DNA from: an uncultured Actinomycetes bacterium
GTDB taxonomy: Bacteria; Actinomycetota; Actinomycetes; Nanopelagicales; Nanopelagicaceae
NCBI GenBank assembly: GCA_903842855.1
Contig: CAIMNT010000136.1
Coordinates: 1 to 9,076 of the forward strand
Direction of reading: 5' to 3'
DNA: 9,076 nucleotides
The position numbers were made by a program, and so were the translations under genes. The notes beneath the pieces were generated by a model. It did not search any database and had not been told where the DNA came from. It was given only the letters and a program-made list of their open reading frames with translations. Each line of letters begins with the position of its first letter. Positions within the stretch are counted from its first letter, which is position 1. Shown in pieces: positions 1 through 6,423 of the stretch.

Positions 1-9
1 GGCGGCACT

Positions 10-16
10 CTCCTTT
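10..16 (-). promoter_or_regulatory. Shine-Dalgarno-like site at left edge
   Basis: On the minus strand the sequence reads AAAGGAG at 16-10. A GTG lies at 8-6, but it is only one base from the purine run, too close for a normal start. The true initiation codon is therefore more likely just outside the window. This supports a minus-strand gene beginning at or beyond position 1, with the structured region as its 5' untranslated leader. Confidence 0.45.
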
Positions 17-180
17 ATTGCATGCAGTAGCGCATGCACTCGGTTGTCGAAGCGGCAATTTGCCGATTCCCTAGCATCTGGGCACCGACTCACCTTGTAG
101 TGAGACCGAAATGGTTTCCAGTCTGGGTTAAAGAGACTGGATAGATGCGTGAAGTCAGATCTTGCGATCTGCTGGGGGTA

Positions 181-209
181 ATTCTATGGGCCTGAGAGGG
201 TTAACTAAA
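181..209 (-). promoter_or_regulatory. Possible promoter for the gene left of the window
   Basis: On the minus strand, TAGAAT at 186-181 matches the TATAAT -10 consensus at five of six positions. Seventeen bases upstream, at 209-204, is TTTAGT, a poor -35 box with about three of six matches. Initiation would fall near position 173, just before the first stem of the structured region, so the transcript would contain every stem. The location between xerC and the leader makes sense, but such boxes are common by chance in A+T-rich spacers. Confidence 0.3.
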
Positions 210-211
210 AA

Positions 212-1111
212 TCAAGCCCTGGGATGAGCGGTATCAAAGGCCTTTTGCAGCCTTTCAGGCGAAACATGCGTGTAAATCTGGGTGGTTGCAAGTGAGGAGT
301 GGCCCAAAATCTCTTGAACTGTGCGCAAATCGGCCCCTCCCTCCAATAGATGAGTAGCGGCGGTGTGGCGAAGTCCGTGGGGGCCCATTTTGGAGCCCAC
401 GGCGGCCATCGCTTCGTAAACGACTTCGCGGACCGTCCTTTGATCGATTCGATTACCACGTGAACCCAAGAAGACGGCGCTGCCCGATTTTTCAGTCACG
501 AGCTCTGGTCTGCCCACGGCTAGGTAGTTGCGAAGCGCGGTCATCGCAGGAATCCCCATCGGAACCACGCGCTCTTTGCTGCCCTTACCTAAAACCTGCA
601 AAGTGTTACGTGATTCATCGATAGAACGTAGATCAAGTCCGCAAATTTCAGAGACGCGAATTCCGGTGGCGTACAAAACCTCGATGAGCGCTAAATCCCG
701 AATGGTGATTGGAGTTGGATCTTCGCTTGCTCGAGCTTGGACGCTGGCAAGCACAGTTTCAGTATCGGCGATATCTAAAACCTCAGGCAGAGTGCGGTGC
801 GGCTTTGGAATCGCAAGCTCGGCCCCTAGATCGCTCTTAATCCAACCTTGGCTGGCAGCCCAATATGTAAATGCTCGGATTGAAACAATTCGACGTGCCA
901 TTGTGGAACGAGCTGCACCGGATCTTTGCAATTCCGCTAGCCACGAGCGAATGTGGGTAAGTTCTAGTTGAGAGAACTCCTCAATCTTCAACTTCTCCAG
1001 GTGCTTGAGAAATGATTCGAGATCGCTGACGTAACCTTTGATGGAGTTATCGGCCAGATTGCGCACGAGCACGAGATGTTCTTCGTACTGGGCAATTAAC
1101 TCCGAACTCAT
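212..1111 (-). CDS. xerC: Tyrosine site-specific recombinase, XerC/XerD type
   Basis: The product is a 299-residue tyrosine recombinase, the usual Xer length. Xer proteins resolve chromosome dimers by strand exchange at dif during division. Residues 1-90 form the N-terminal SAM-like core-binding domain. The catalytic domain follows and has every expected residue: R152 in the ATGIRVSE motif, K176 in the beta-hairpin (GKGSKE), H245 and R248 in PHGLRH, H271 in LGHSS, and nucleophile Y280 in QIYTHV. I chose the ATG at 1111, ten bases after the cimA stop, because it gives the standard N-terminus about 20 residues before the conserved SIKGYVSDL stretch. A TTG at 1174 would lengthen the protein by 21 residues, but it lies inside cimA and has no good ribosome site. 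The ATG at 1111 also lacks a strong Shine-Dalgarno, so coupling to cimA is likely. Sequence alone does not separate XerC from XerD, or from the single Xer of some lineages. No intrinsic terminator follows. Confidence 0.93.
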   Translation of the reverse strand: MSSELIAQYEEHLVLVRNLADNSIKGYVSDLESFLKHLEKLKIEEFSQLELTHIRSWLAELQRSGAARSTMARRIVSIRAFTYWAASQGWIKSDLGAELAIPKPHRTLPEVLDIADTETVLASVQARASEDPTPITIRDLALIEVLYATGIRVSEICGLDLRSIDESRNTLQVLGKGSKERVVPMGIPAMTALRNYLAVGRPELVTEKSGSAVFLGSRGNRIDQRTVREVVYEAMAAVGSKMGPHGLRHTAATHLLEGGADLRTVQEILGHSSLATTQIYTHVSPERLQKAFDTAHPRA

Positions 1112-1121
1112 GCCTGAAAGG

Positions 1122-2711
1122 CTACTCGGGTTTGCGCCCCTGACGCAGTAATCCATAGGTAACGGCATCTTCAAGTGCCATTGCGGAAGCGGCGATTACG
1201 TTTTCGTGAACTCCAACAGTGGTCCACGATCCTTCGCTATCGCTGGTTTCAACCAAGACGCGGGTAACCGCGCCGGTTCCGAGGCGACCTTCCAAGATAC
1301 GAACTTTGTAGTCGGTTAGCTCTAACTTCTCCAACTCGGGGTAGAACTTCTGCAGGCCAGATCGCAGCGCGGTATCAATTGCATTAACGGGACCATTTCC
1401 AGTACCACTTGTAACAATGCTCTCACCATGCGCGGTCAGGGTGACCGTGGCCTTTGAGGTGACTCCCCCGTGTGCGTCGCCATCAACGGTTGTCTGCCAA
1501 TCTTCGATGGTGAAGAAGTTCGCGCGCTTGCCCGCGATCTCTTCCCGGAGCAATAATTCGAAAGAGGCATCAGCTGCTTCAAAGGTAAAACCGCGCGATT
1601 CCATCTCTTTGACTCGCTCTACAACACGTGAGACAACTTCCTTATTGCCACCGAGATCGATTCCAAGTTCTTGTGATTTAAGTTCGATCGAGGCACGACC
1701 AGCCATCTCTGAAACCAACATACGCATATCGTTACCGACGCTAGATGGATCTTCGTGTTGATACATCGCGGGATCAACCTTGATTGCGCTGGCGTGCAAT
1801 CCGGCTTTGTGAGCAAAGGCAGATGTACCGACATAAGGCTGGCGTGCACTTGGGGCTACATTTGTGACTTCGGCGACCGCATGTGAAATGCGGAATGATT
1901 CGCGAAGAGCGCCTTCTGGCAGGACTGGCTTCTTTAATTTCAACTCCAAATTAGCGATGATGCTTACCAGGTCAGCGTTACCGGTGCGCTCCCCGTATCC
2001 ATTAAGAGTGCCTTGAACGTGTGTCACACCAGCGGAGACTGCGGCCAGTGAATTAGCGATTGCGCAGCCAGTGTCATTGTGGCAATGGATTCCTAAGCGA
2101 GCACTCGAGCTCAACAAAATATCGTTGACGACATCGGTCAATTCATTGGGGAGCATGCCGCCATTGGTGTCACACAGTGCAACTACATCAGCACCCGCCT
2201 CGGCAGCGACTCGCACCACTTCAAGAGCGTAATGGCGATTGGATCGGTAGCCATCGAAGAAATGTTCAGCATCGAGAAATACGCGCTGTCCGCCATCCCG
2301 TAAGAATTTGATGGAGCTGCGAATCATCTCTAAGTTCTCGTCGAGGGTTGTCTTAAGAGCAAGCTCGACATGGCGATCGTGACTCTTGGCAACCAAGGTG
2401 ACGGCTGGAGCTGCGGAATCCTGGAGGGCGCGCAATAAAATGTCGTCTGCCGCATTGACTCCTGGACGTCGTGTGGCGCCGAAGGCTACAAAAGTCGCAT
2501 TTTTTAACTTTAACTCGGTCTGCGCTAACTTAAAGAATTCGGTGTCCTTGGGGTTTGCTCCCGGCCACCCACCTTCAATAAATCCAACACCTAGATCATC
2601 CAAGTGGCGTGCGATCGCCAACTTGTCATGGACAGAGAGATTTAATCCCTCTTGTTGCGCACCGTCGCGCAGAGTGGTGTCGTAAATGTGAAAGGCATCA
2701 GAGACTGGCAT
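1122..2711 (-). CDS. cimA: (R)-citramalate synthase
   Basis: The product is a 529-residue member of the DRE-TIM metallolyase family (isopropylmalate/citramalate/homocitrate synthases). It is predicted to condense pyruvate with acetyl-CoA to citramalate, the first step of threonine-independent isoleucine synthesis. The N-terminal TIM barrel starts with the YDTTLRDGAQQEG signature (residues 10-22), including R15 and metal ligand D16. The second signature, GIHCHNDTG, carries metal-binding H209 and H211, followed by NGYGERTGNADL near 237-248 and the HKAGLH linker motif at 301-306. Residues about 415-525 form the LeuA-type dimer/regulatory domain with GTGNGPVNA, suggesting allosteric feedback, probably by isoleucine. 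The GGWPGANPKD segment and the overall layout fit the long CimA-related subfamily rather than LeuA, which normally has a different N-terminal extension. Its ATG overlaps the ilvE stop by one base (TAATG) and has no clear Shine-Dalgarno, so translation probably reinitiates from ilvE. Substrate choice is inferred from family resemblance and was not tested. Confidence 0.9.
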   Translation of the reverse strand: MPVSDAFHIYDTTLRDGAQQEGLNLSVHDKLAIARHLDDLGVGFIEGGWPGANPKDTEFFKLAQTELKLKNATFVAFGATRRPGVNAADDILLRALQDSAAPAVTLVAKSHDRHVELALKTTLDENLEMIRSSIKFLRDGGQRVFLDAEHFFDGYRSNRHYALEVVRVAAEAGADVVALCDTNGGMLPNELTDVVNDILLSSSARLGIHCHNDTGCAIANSLAAVSAGVTHVQGTLNGYGERTGNADLVSIIANLELKLKKPVLPEGALRESFRISHAVAEVTNVAPSARQPYVGTSAFAHKAGLHASAIKVDPAMYQHEDPSSVGNDMRMLVSEMAGRASIELKSQELGIDLGGNKEVVSRVVERVKEMESRGFTFEAADASFELLLREEIAGKRANFFTIEDWQTTVDGDAHGGVTSKATVTLTAHGESIVTSGTGNGPVNAIDTALRSGLQKFYPELEKLELTDYKVRILEGRLGTGAVTRVLVETSDSEGSWTTVGVHENVIAASAMALEDAVTYGLLRQGRKPE

Positions 2712-3796
2712 TAAGAGACCCGCTTATTCCAACCATGCTTATCTGCCACAGTTCCGTGTTGGATGCCAAGGAGCGTCTCGCGAATCTGCATAGTGATAGG
2801 GCCAGGATTTCCATCCCCAGTAACCCATGTTCCTTGGGCGCTCTTTGCGGCACCGACAGGAGAGACGACAGCAGCGGTACCGCATGCAAAGATCTCCGAT
2901 ATCTCACCACTGGCTATTCCATCACGCCATTCATCTGTAGAAATCATTCCCTCTTCAACCTTGTAACCAAGATCCTTGGCGACGGTCAGGATGGAGTCGC
3001 GAGTTATTCCTGCGAGCAATGTTCCAGTTAGACGCGGAGTGAAGATAGTTGCATCGCTTCCCTTACCTTTTACAAAGTAAAGATTCATGCCACCCATCTC
3101 TTCAACCCACTTGCGTTCTGTTGCATCTAGCCAGACCACTTGATCGCACCCTTCAGCTGCTGCCTGCTTTTGGGCAAGAAGTGAACCTGCGTAGTTGCCA
3201 CCCGTCTTAGCAGCTCCCGTTCCTCCTGGCGCAGCACGGACATACTCCGTTGAGATCCAAACCGTTACAGCCTTGTTGGGATTGAAGTATGCAGAAGCAG
3301 GTGTCGTGATTACCAGATAAGTTGCGTGGTTGCTTGGACGAACTCCCAAACCAACTTCAGTCGCGATCATAAATGGGCGGATATATAGAGACTCTCCAAC
3401 ATTTTGCGGAACCCATTTAATGTCTTGACGTACTAGCGCTTCAACTGTCGCGACGAAGTCCTCTATTGGCAATTCTGGAAGTGCCAATCGAATTGCACTC
3501 TTACGAAAACGATCTGCATTAGCCTCTGGACGGAAGAGGCTTACTCCCCCATCAGGTTGGCAATATGCCTTAAGGCCTTCGAAGATCTCTTGGCCATAAT
3601 GAAGCACGGAGGTCGCAGGATCCATTGAAATTGGTCCATACGCTCTCAGTTCTGCATCGCCCCAACCCGAAGCCTCACTCCACTCAGCGATCACCATATT
3701 GTCGGTGTAGTACTTGCCGAATCCACCAGCTGCTATTTTGGAAGCGCGGTCAGCATCGCTCGTTGGATTCTGGTTTGGGTTGAGAATGATCTTCAT
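2711..3796 (-). CDS. ilvE: Branched-chain amino acid aminotransferase
   Basis: The product is a 361-residue PLP-dependent class IV aminotransferase. It catalyses the last, reversible step of valine, leucine and isoleucine synthesis, moving the amino group from glutamate to the 2-oxo acids. It is the long bacterial/eukaryotic-like form (about 360 residues) seen in Actinobacteria, not the ~310-residue enterobacterial form. The PLP lysine should be K197 in GTGAAKTGGNYAGS. The EEMGGMNLYF segment at 232-241 and FACGTAAVVSPVG at 303-315 are family motifs of the cofactor phosphate and substrate pockets. The CxxC redox switch of mammalian enzymes is absent, with only one cysteine (C305) there. The ATG follows the leuB stop with no gap (TAAATG) and has a good AGGAG eight bases upstream. 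Confidence 0.96.
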   Translation of the reverse strand: MKIILNPNQNPTSDADRASKIAAGGFGKYYTDNMVIAEWSEASGWGDAELRAYGPISMDPATSVLHYGQEIFEGLKAYCQPDGGVSLFRPEANADRFRKSAIRLALPELPIEDFVATVEALVRQDIKWVPQNVGESLYIRPFMIATEVGLGVRPSNHATYLVITTPASAYFNPNKAVTVWISTEYVRAAPGGTGAAKTGGNYAGSLLAQKQAAAEGCDQVVWLDATERKWVEEMGGMNLYFVKGKGSDATIFTPRLTGTLLAGITRDSILTVAKDLGYKVEEGMISTDEWRDGIASGEISEIFACGTAAVVSPVGAAKSAQGTWVTGDGNPGPITMQIRETLLGIQHGTVADKHGWNKRVS

Positions 3797-4831
3797 TTAG
3801 ATAGCTCCTGCCAGGGCATCGCCTATTTCAACTGTGCTTCTCTTGGTAGTTCCACGCGTGAGTAAATCAGCTGCAACAGCGCTCTCCACATCAGTAGCGG
3901 CAGCATGCTCACCAAGATGAGCAAGCAGCATGGCGACTGACATTACGGTTGCTGTTGGGTCAGCGAGTGACTTTCCTGCGATATCTGGAGCTGATCCATG
4001 AACCGGCTCAAACATCGATGGGAATTTTCGTGTTGGATTGATGTTTCCGGAAGCAGCAAGACCAATTCCACCGCAGATCGCTGCTGCGATGTCGGTCAGA
4101 ATATCTCCGAAGAGATTATCGGTGACAACAACATCAAAGCGCTCAGGGTTAGTTACAAAGAACATTGAAGCGGCATCAACATGGATGTAATCCGTGGCAA
4201 TATCTGGAAACTCTTTGGCAACTTCGTTGAATGTGCGAGTCCACAAACCACCTGCATGCGTCAGCACATTGTTCTTGTGAACCAGGGTCAACTTCTTGCG
4301 GGGACGTGCAGATGCACGGGCAAAGGCATCGCGGATAACACGCTCAGCACCGCGACGGGTATTGAGTGACTCTTCAGTTGCAATCTCTGCATCTGTTCCA
4401 AAGGCTAGATTTCCGCCGGCACCAACGTATGGGCCTTCAGTACCTTCCCGTACGACAACGAAATCAATCGGGGCTTGTGTAGCAAGTGGCGACTTAACTC
4501 CAGCGTGCAATTTAGCTGGGCGCAGATTTACATATTGATCGAATGCGAAACGCAGTTTGAGGAGCAATCCACGTTCTAAAACTCCGCTGGGAACGGTTGG
4601 ATCTCCAACTGCACCAAGCAGGATTACATCTGCCTTTGCAATCTCTGCCATCGTCTCATCGCTCAATACTTCTCCGGTGGCATGCCAGTGCGCAGCTCCT
4701 AAGTTGTAATGAGTCTTTGTGAAGGAGAGGTCGTACTTTGCAGCTACCTTGTCCAGGACTTTAAGACCCTCAGCAACGACCTCAGGTCCGATTCCATCTC
4801 CGGCAATTACCGCGAGTTTAAATTCCTTCAT
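3797..4831 (-). CDS. leuB: 3-isopropylmalate dehydrogenase
   Basis: The product is a 344-residue, NAD-dependent isocitrate/isopropylmalate dehydrogenase family enzyme. It oxidises and decarboxylates 3-isopropylmalate to 2-oxoisocaproate in leucine synthesis. The expected residues are visible: three substrate arginines R94, R104 (VNLRPAKL) and R128 (VREGTEG), Y135, K186 (HKNNVL), and metal-binding D219 (HVDAASM), D243 and D247 (FGDILTD). The NAD-side EPVHGSAPDIAGK motif is at 275-287. Leucines at 89-91 keep the greasy pocket expected for the isopropyl side chain. With cimA two genes downstream, the enzyme probably also acts on 3-methylmalate to give 2-oxobutyrate for isoleucine, as family members can; this is inference. 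The ATG shares one base with the serA stop (TAATG) and no convincing Shine-Dalgarno precedes it, suggesting reinitiation after serA. LeuC and LeuD are not nearby. Confidence 0.95.
   Translation of the reverse strand: MKEFKLAVIAGDGIGPEVVAEGLKVLDKVAAKYDLSFTKTHYNLGAAHWHATGEVLSDETMAEIAKADVILLGAVGDPTVPSGVLERGLLLKLRFAFDQYVNLRPAKLHAGVKSPLATQAPIDFVVVREGTEGPYVGAGGNLAFGTDAEIATEESLNTRRGAERVIRDAFARASARPRKKLTLVHKNNVLTHAGGLWTRTFNEVAKEFPDIATDYIHVDAASMFFVTNPERFDVVVTDNLFGDILTDIAAAICGGIGLAASGNINPTRKFPSMFEPVHGSAPDIAGKSLADPTATVMSVAMLLAHLGEHAAATDVESAVAADLLTRGTTKRSTVEIGDALAGAI
3805..3809 (-). promoter_or_regulatory. Ribosome binding site of ilvE
   Basis: On the minus strand the sequence reads AGGAG, eight bases before the ilvE ATG and inside the last codons of leuB. 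It fixes the ilvE start and allows independent initiation even though the genes abut. Compare leuB and cimA, whose starts overlap the preceding stop and have no such site. Confidence 0.8.
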
Positions 4832-6423
4832 TATGAGACCAAGGAAACTGTGCGAACGAGATCCGCTCCGGTCTCTTGTGAAACCTTAGTCAAGATCTCA
4901 GCAGATATTGCAGAGTCAACGTTGAGCGCCATAAGGGCATGCCCACCGGCTTCGCTGCGAGCAACTTGCATTCCTGCAATGTTGATTCCAGCTCCACCGA
5001 TAATTCCACCTACCGCTCCGACAACACCTGGACGATCTGCATATTGCAAGAATAAGAGGTGTTCTGTTGGTGGAAGATCGAGATCGAAACCGTTGATGGC
5101 GATGATCTTCTCAACACGGCGAATACCCATCAAGGTGCCATCAACCACGATGGAACGTCCATCTGGAAGTGCAGCACGCAAGGAGATCATGCTGCGGTAC
5201 TCAGGGCTCTCTGGATTAGTTGTAACCGACGAGGTCATTCCGCGCTCGGCGGCTAATCCTGGAGCGTTTACATAGGTAACTGACTCGGCTCCAACTGCAA
5301 CGAGCGCTCCCTTGAGAACACTGGTGGCAAGAACTGAGGAATCATGGCCGGAGATATCTCCACGGACTTCAACATCGAGTGAGGTGGGAAGTTCTCCAGC
5401 AATGATGGTGGCGATCTGTGCCATCTTCTCGACGAGTGGAAGTGATGGACGAATATCTTCGTGAATCGCTCCGCCTTTAACGTTAAGAGCATCTGGAACG
5501 AGCTCACCAGAGAGCGCTTTGCGAACTGATACAGCAACTGCAATTCCAGCGCGCTCTTGAGCTTCATCAGTTGAAGCTCCAAGGTGTGGAGTTGCAACCA
5601 CTTGATCAAGACCAAAGAGTGGTGAATCCGTGCAAGGTTCGGTAGCGAATACATCTAGACCTGCACCTGCAACACGACCTTCAACAAGAGCGGTGTACAA
5701 AGCGGCCTCATCAAGTACTCCACCTCGCGCGGCATTAATAATGCGAACGCTGGGTTTAACTTTCTTGAGAGCCTCTTCGCCAATGAGATTTGCCGTCTCT
5801 TTGGTCTTTGGGAGGTGGATTGTGATGAAGTCACTAACACGAAGTAGTTCATCAAGTTCGACTAAACGAACGCCGAGTTGAGCAGCACGTGCTGGTAACA
5901 GGTATGGATCGTAAGCGACAACGTTCATCCCAAAAGCTTGCATACGAGCTGTTACGAGCTGACCAATCTTTCCAAAACCAACTACGCCCAGTGTCTTCTC
6001 AAATAACTCAGCGCCGGTGTACTTGGAGCGGGCCCACTTACCATTACGCAACGCGGCATTGGCCGGAGAGACGAAACGAGCTGATGCCAACAAAAGCGCG
6101 ATAGCGAGTTCGGCGGCGCTCACAATATTGGAGGTAGGTGCGTTAACCACCATGATTCCAGCAGCAGTTGCAGCAGGGATATCGACGTTATCGACTCCAA
6201 CTCCAGCGCGGGCAATTACCTTAAGCCCCTTTGAAGCGGCGATCGCTTCTGCATCCATCTTTGTTGCAGAACGTATCAATACGGCATCTGCACCTTCTGC
6301 AAGTGCAGCAAGCAGATCAGCACGATTAGCGCCATCAACATTGCGCACTTCAAAGTCAGGTCCCAGCGCCTCAAGGGTCGCGGGGCTTAGCTCTTCAGCG
6401 ATTAAAACAACGGGTTTAGCCAC
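4831..6423 (-). CDS. serA: D-3-phosphoglycerate dehydrogenase
   Basis: The product catalyses the NAD-dependent oxidation of 3-phosphoglycerate to 3-phosphohydroxypyruvate, the first committed step of serine synthesis. With a GTG start at 6423 it has 530 residues, the length of the long (type I, mycobacterial-like) form. The N-terminal catalytic segment begins AKPVVLIAEE. The Rossmann motif GFGKIG is at 149-154 with D172 contacting NAD ribose. Catalytic R233 (NAARGG), E262 (ATEP) and H280 (TPHLGAS) are present. Residues about 315-450 form the intervening allosteric domain and about 455-530 an ACT domain, so serine feedback inhibition is likely. An in-frame ATG at 6450 would add nine residues. 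I prefer the GTG because it has a GGAAGGA site ten bases upstream and matches the usual N-terminus. It then overlaps ilvC by 8 nt. Confidence 0.95.
   Translation of the reverse strand: MAKPVVLIAEELSPATLEALGPDFEVRNVDGANRADLLAALAEGADAVLIRSATKMDAEAIAASKGLKVIARAGVGVDNVDIPAATAAGIMVVNAPTSNIVSAAELAIALLLASARFVSPANAALRNGKWARSKYTGAELFEKTLGVVGFGKIGQLVTARMQAFGMNVVAYDPYLLPARAAQLGVRLVELDELLRVSDFITIHLPKTKETANLIGEEALKKVKPSVRIINAARGGVLDEAALYTALVEGRVAGAGLDVFATEPCTDSPLFGLDQVVATPHLGASTDEAQERAGIAVAVSVRKALSGELVPDALNVKGGAIHEDIRPSLPLVEKMAQIATIIAGELPTSLDVEVRGDISGHDSSVLATSVLKGALVAVGAESVTYVNAPGLAAERGMTSSVTTNPESPEYRSMISLRAALPDGRSIVVDGTLMGIRRVEKIIAINGFDLDLPPTEHLLFLQYADRPGVVGAVGGIIGGAGINIAGMQVARSEAGGHALMALNVDSAISAEILTKVSQETGADLVRTVSLVS

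Larger units (their letters stand above)
1..211 (-). ncRNA. Candidate structured 5' leader RNA (unassigned)
   Basis: This is the non-coding stretch after the xerC stop. Seen directly are five inverted repeats with short loops. They pair 19-25 with 32-38 (7 bp), 53-57 with 61-65 (5 bp), 89-93 with 100-104 (5 bp), 118-124 with 134-140 (7 bp) and 156-161 with 166-171 (6 bp). A sixth pairing, 74-79 with 143-148 (6 bp), encloses two of these hairpins and would form a three-way junction. Read on the minus strand, the 156-171 hairpin has a GCAA loop, a GNRA tetraloop; on the plus strand that loop is UUGC, so minus is the likelier sense. The minus reading also starts beside a -10-like box and ends in a Shine-Dalgarno-like AAAGGAG. 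I infer a cis-acting leader of a gene beyond the left edge. It lacks the hallmark motifs of the cobalamin, TPP, c-di-AMP (ydaO), SAM-I and c-di-GMP riboswitches as I know them. A ribosomal-protein autoregulatory leader or a new class remains open. The ends are approximate. Confidence 0.5.

Noticed and set aside
40..75. Minus-strand GGGAATCGG stretch slightly like the core of a cobalamin riboswitch
   Set aside because: No B12 box, no CCCCGCAACTG segment and no GCCACTG; the resemblance is a few bases only.
192..197. A CTGAGA string on the plus strand next to GGG runs, resembling part of the TPP (thi-box) riboswitch
   Set aside because: The other thi-box elements are missing and the plus strand downstream is the antisense of xerC, so there is no gene for it to control.
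1..211. c-di-AMP (ydaO type) riboswitch, often found before cell-wall hydrolase genes in Actinobacteria
   Set aside because: The conserved GGGGGACC and GTCAGCTAACC segments are absent on the minus strand; the G run near 174-178 is on the plus strand only.
528..971. 147-codon plus-strand open frame inside xerC, and a similar one at 6017-6460 inside serA
   Set aside because: Both are antisense shadows of well-conserved genes, with no recognisable domain.
1112..1174. Upstream TTG/ATG starts giving xerC up to 21 extra residues
   Set aside because: They lie inside cimA, lack a ribosome binding site, and add residues not usual for Xer proteins.
4709..5275. 188-codon open frame on the plus strand across the leuB-serA junction
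   Set aside because: It is antisense to two clear genes, resembles no protein I recognise, and its composition mirrors the complementary coding strand.
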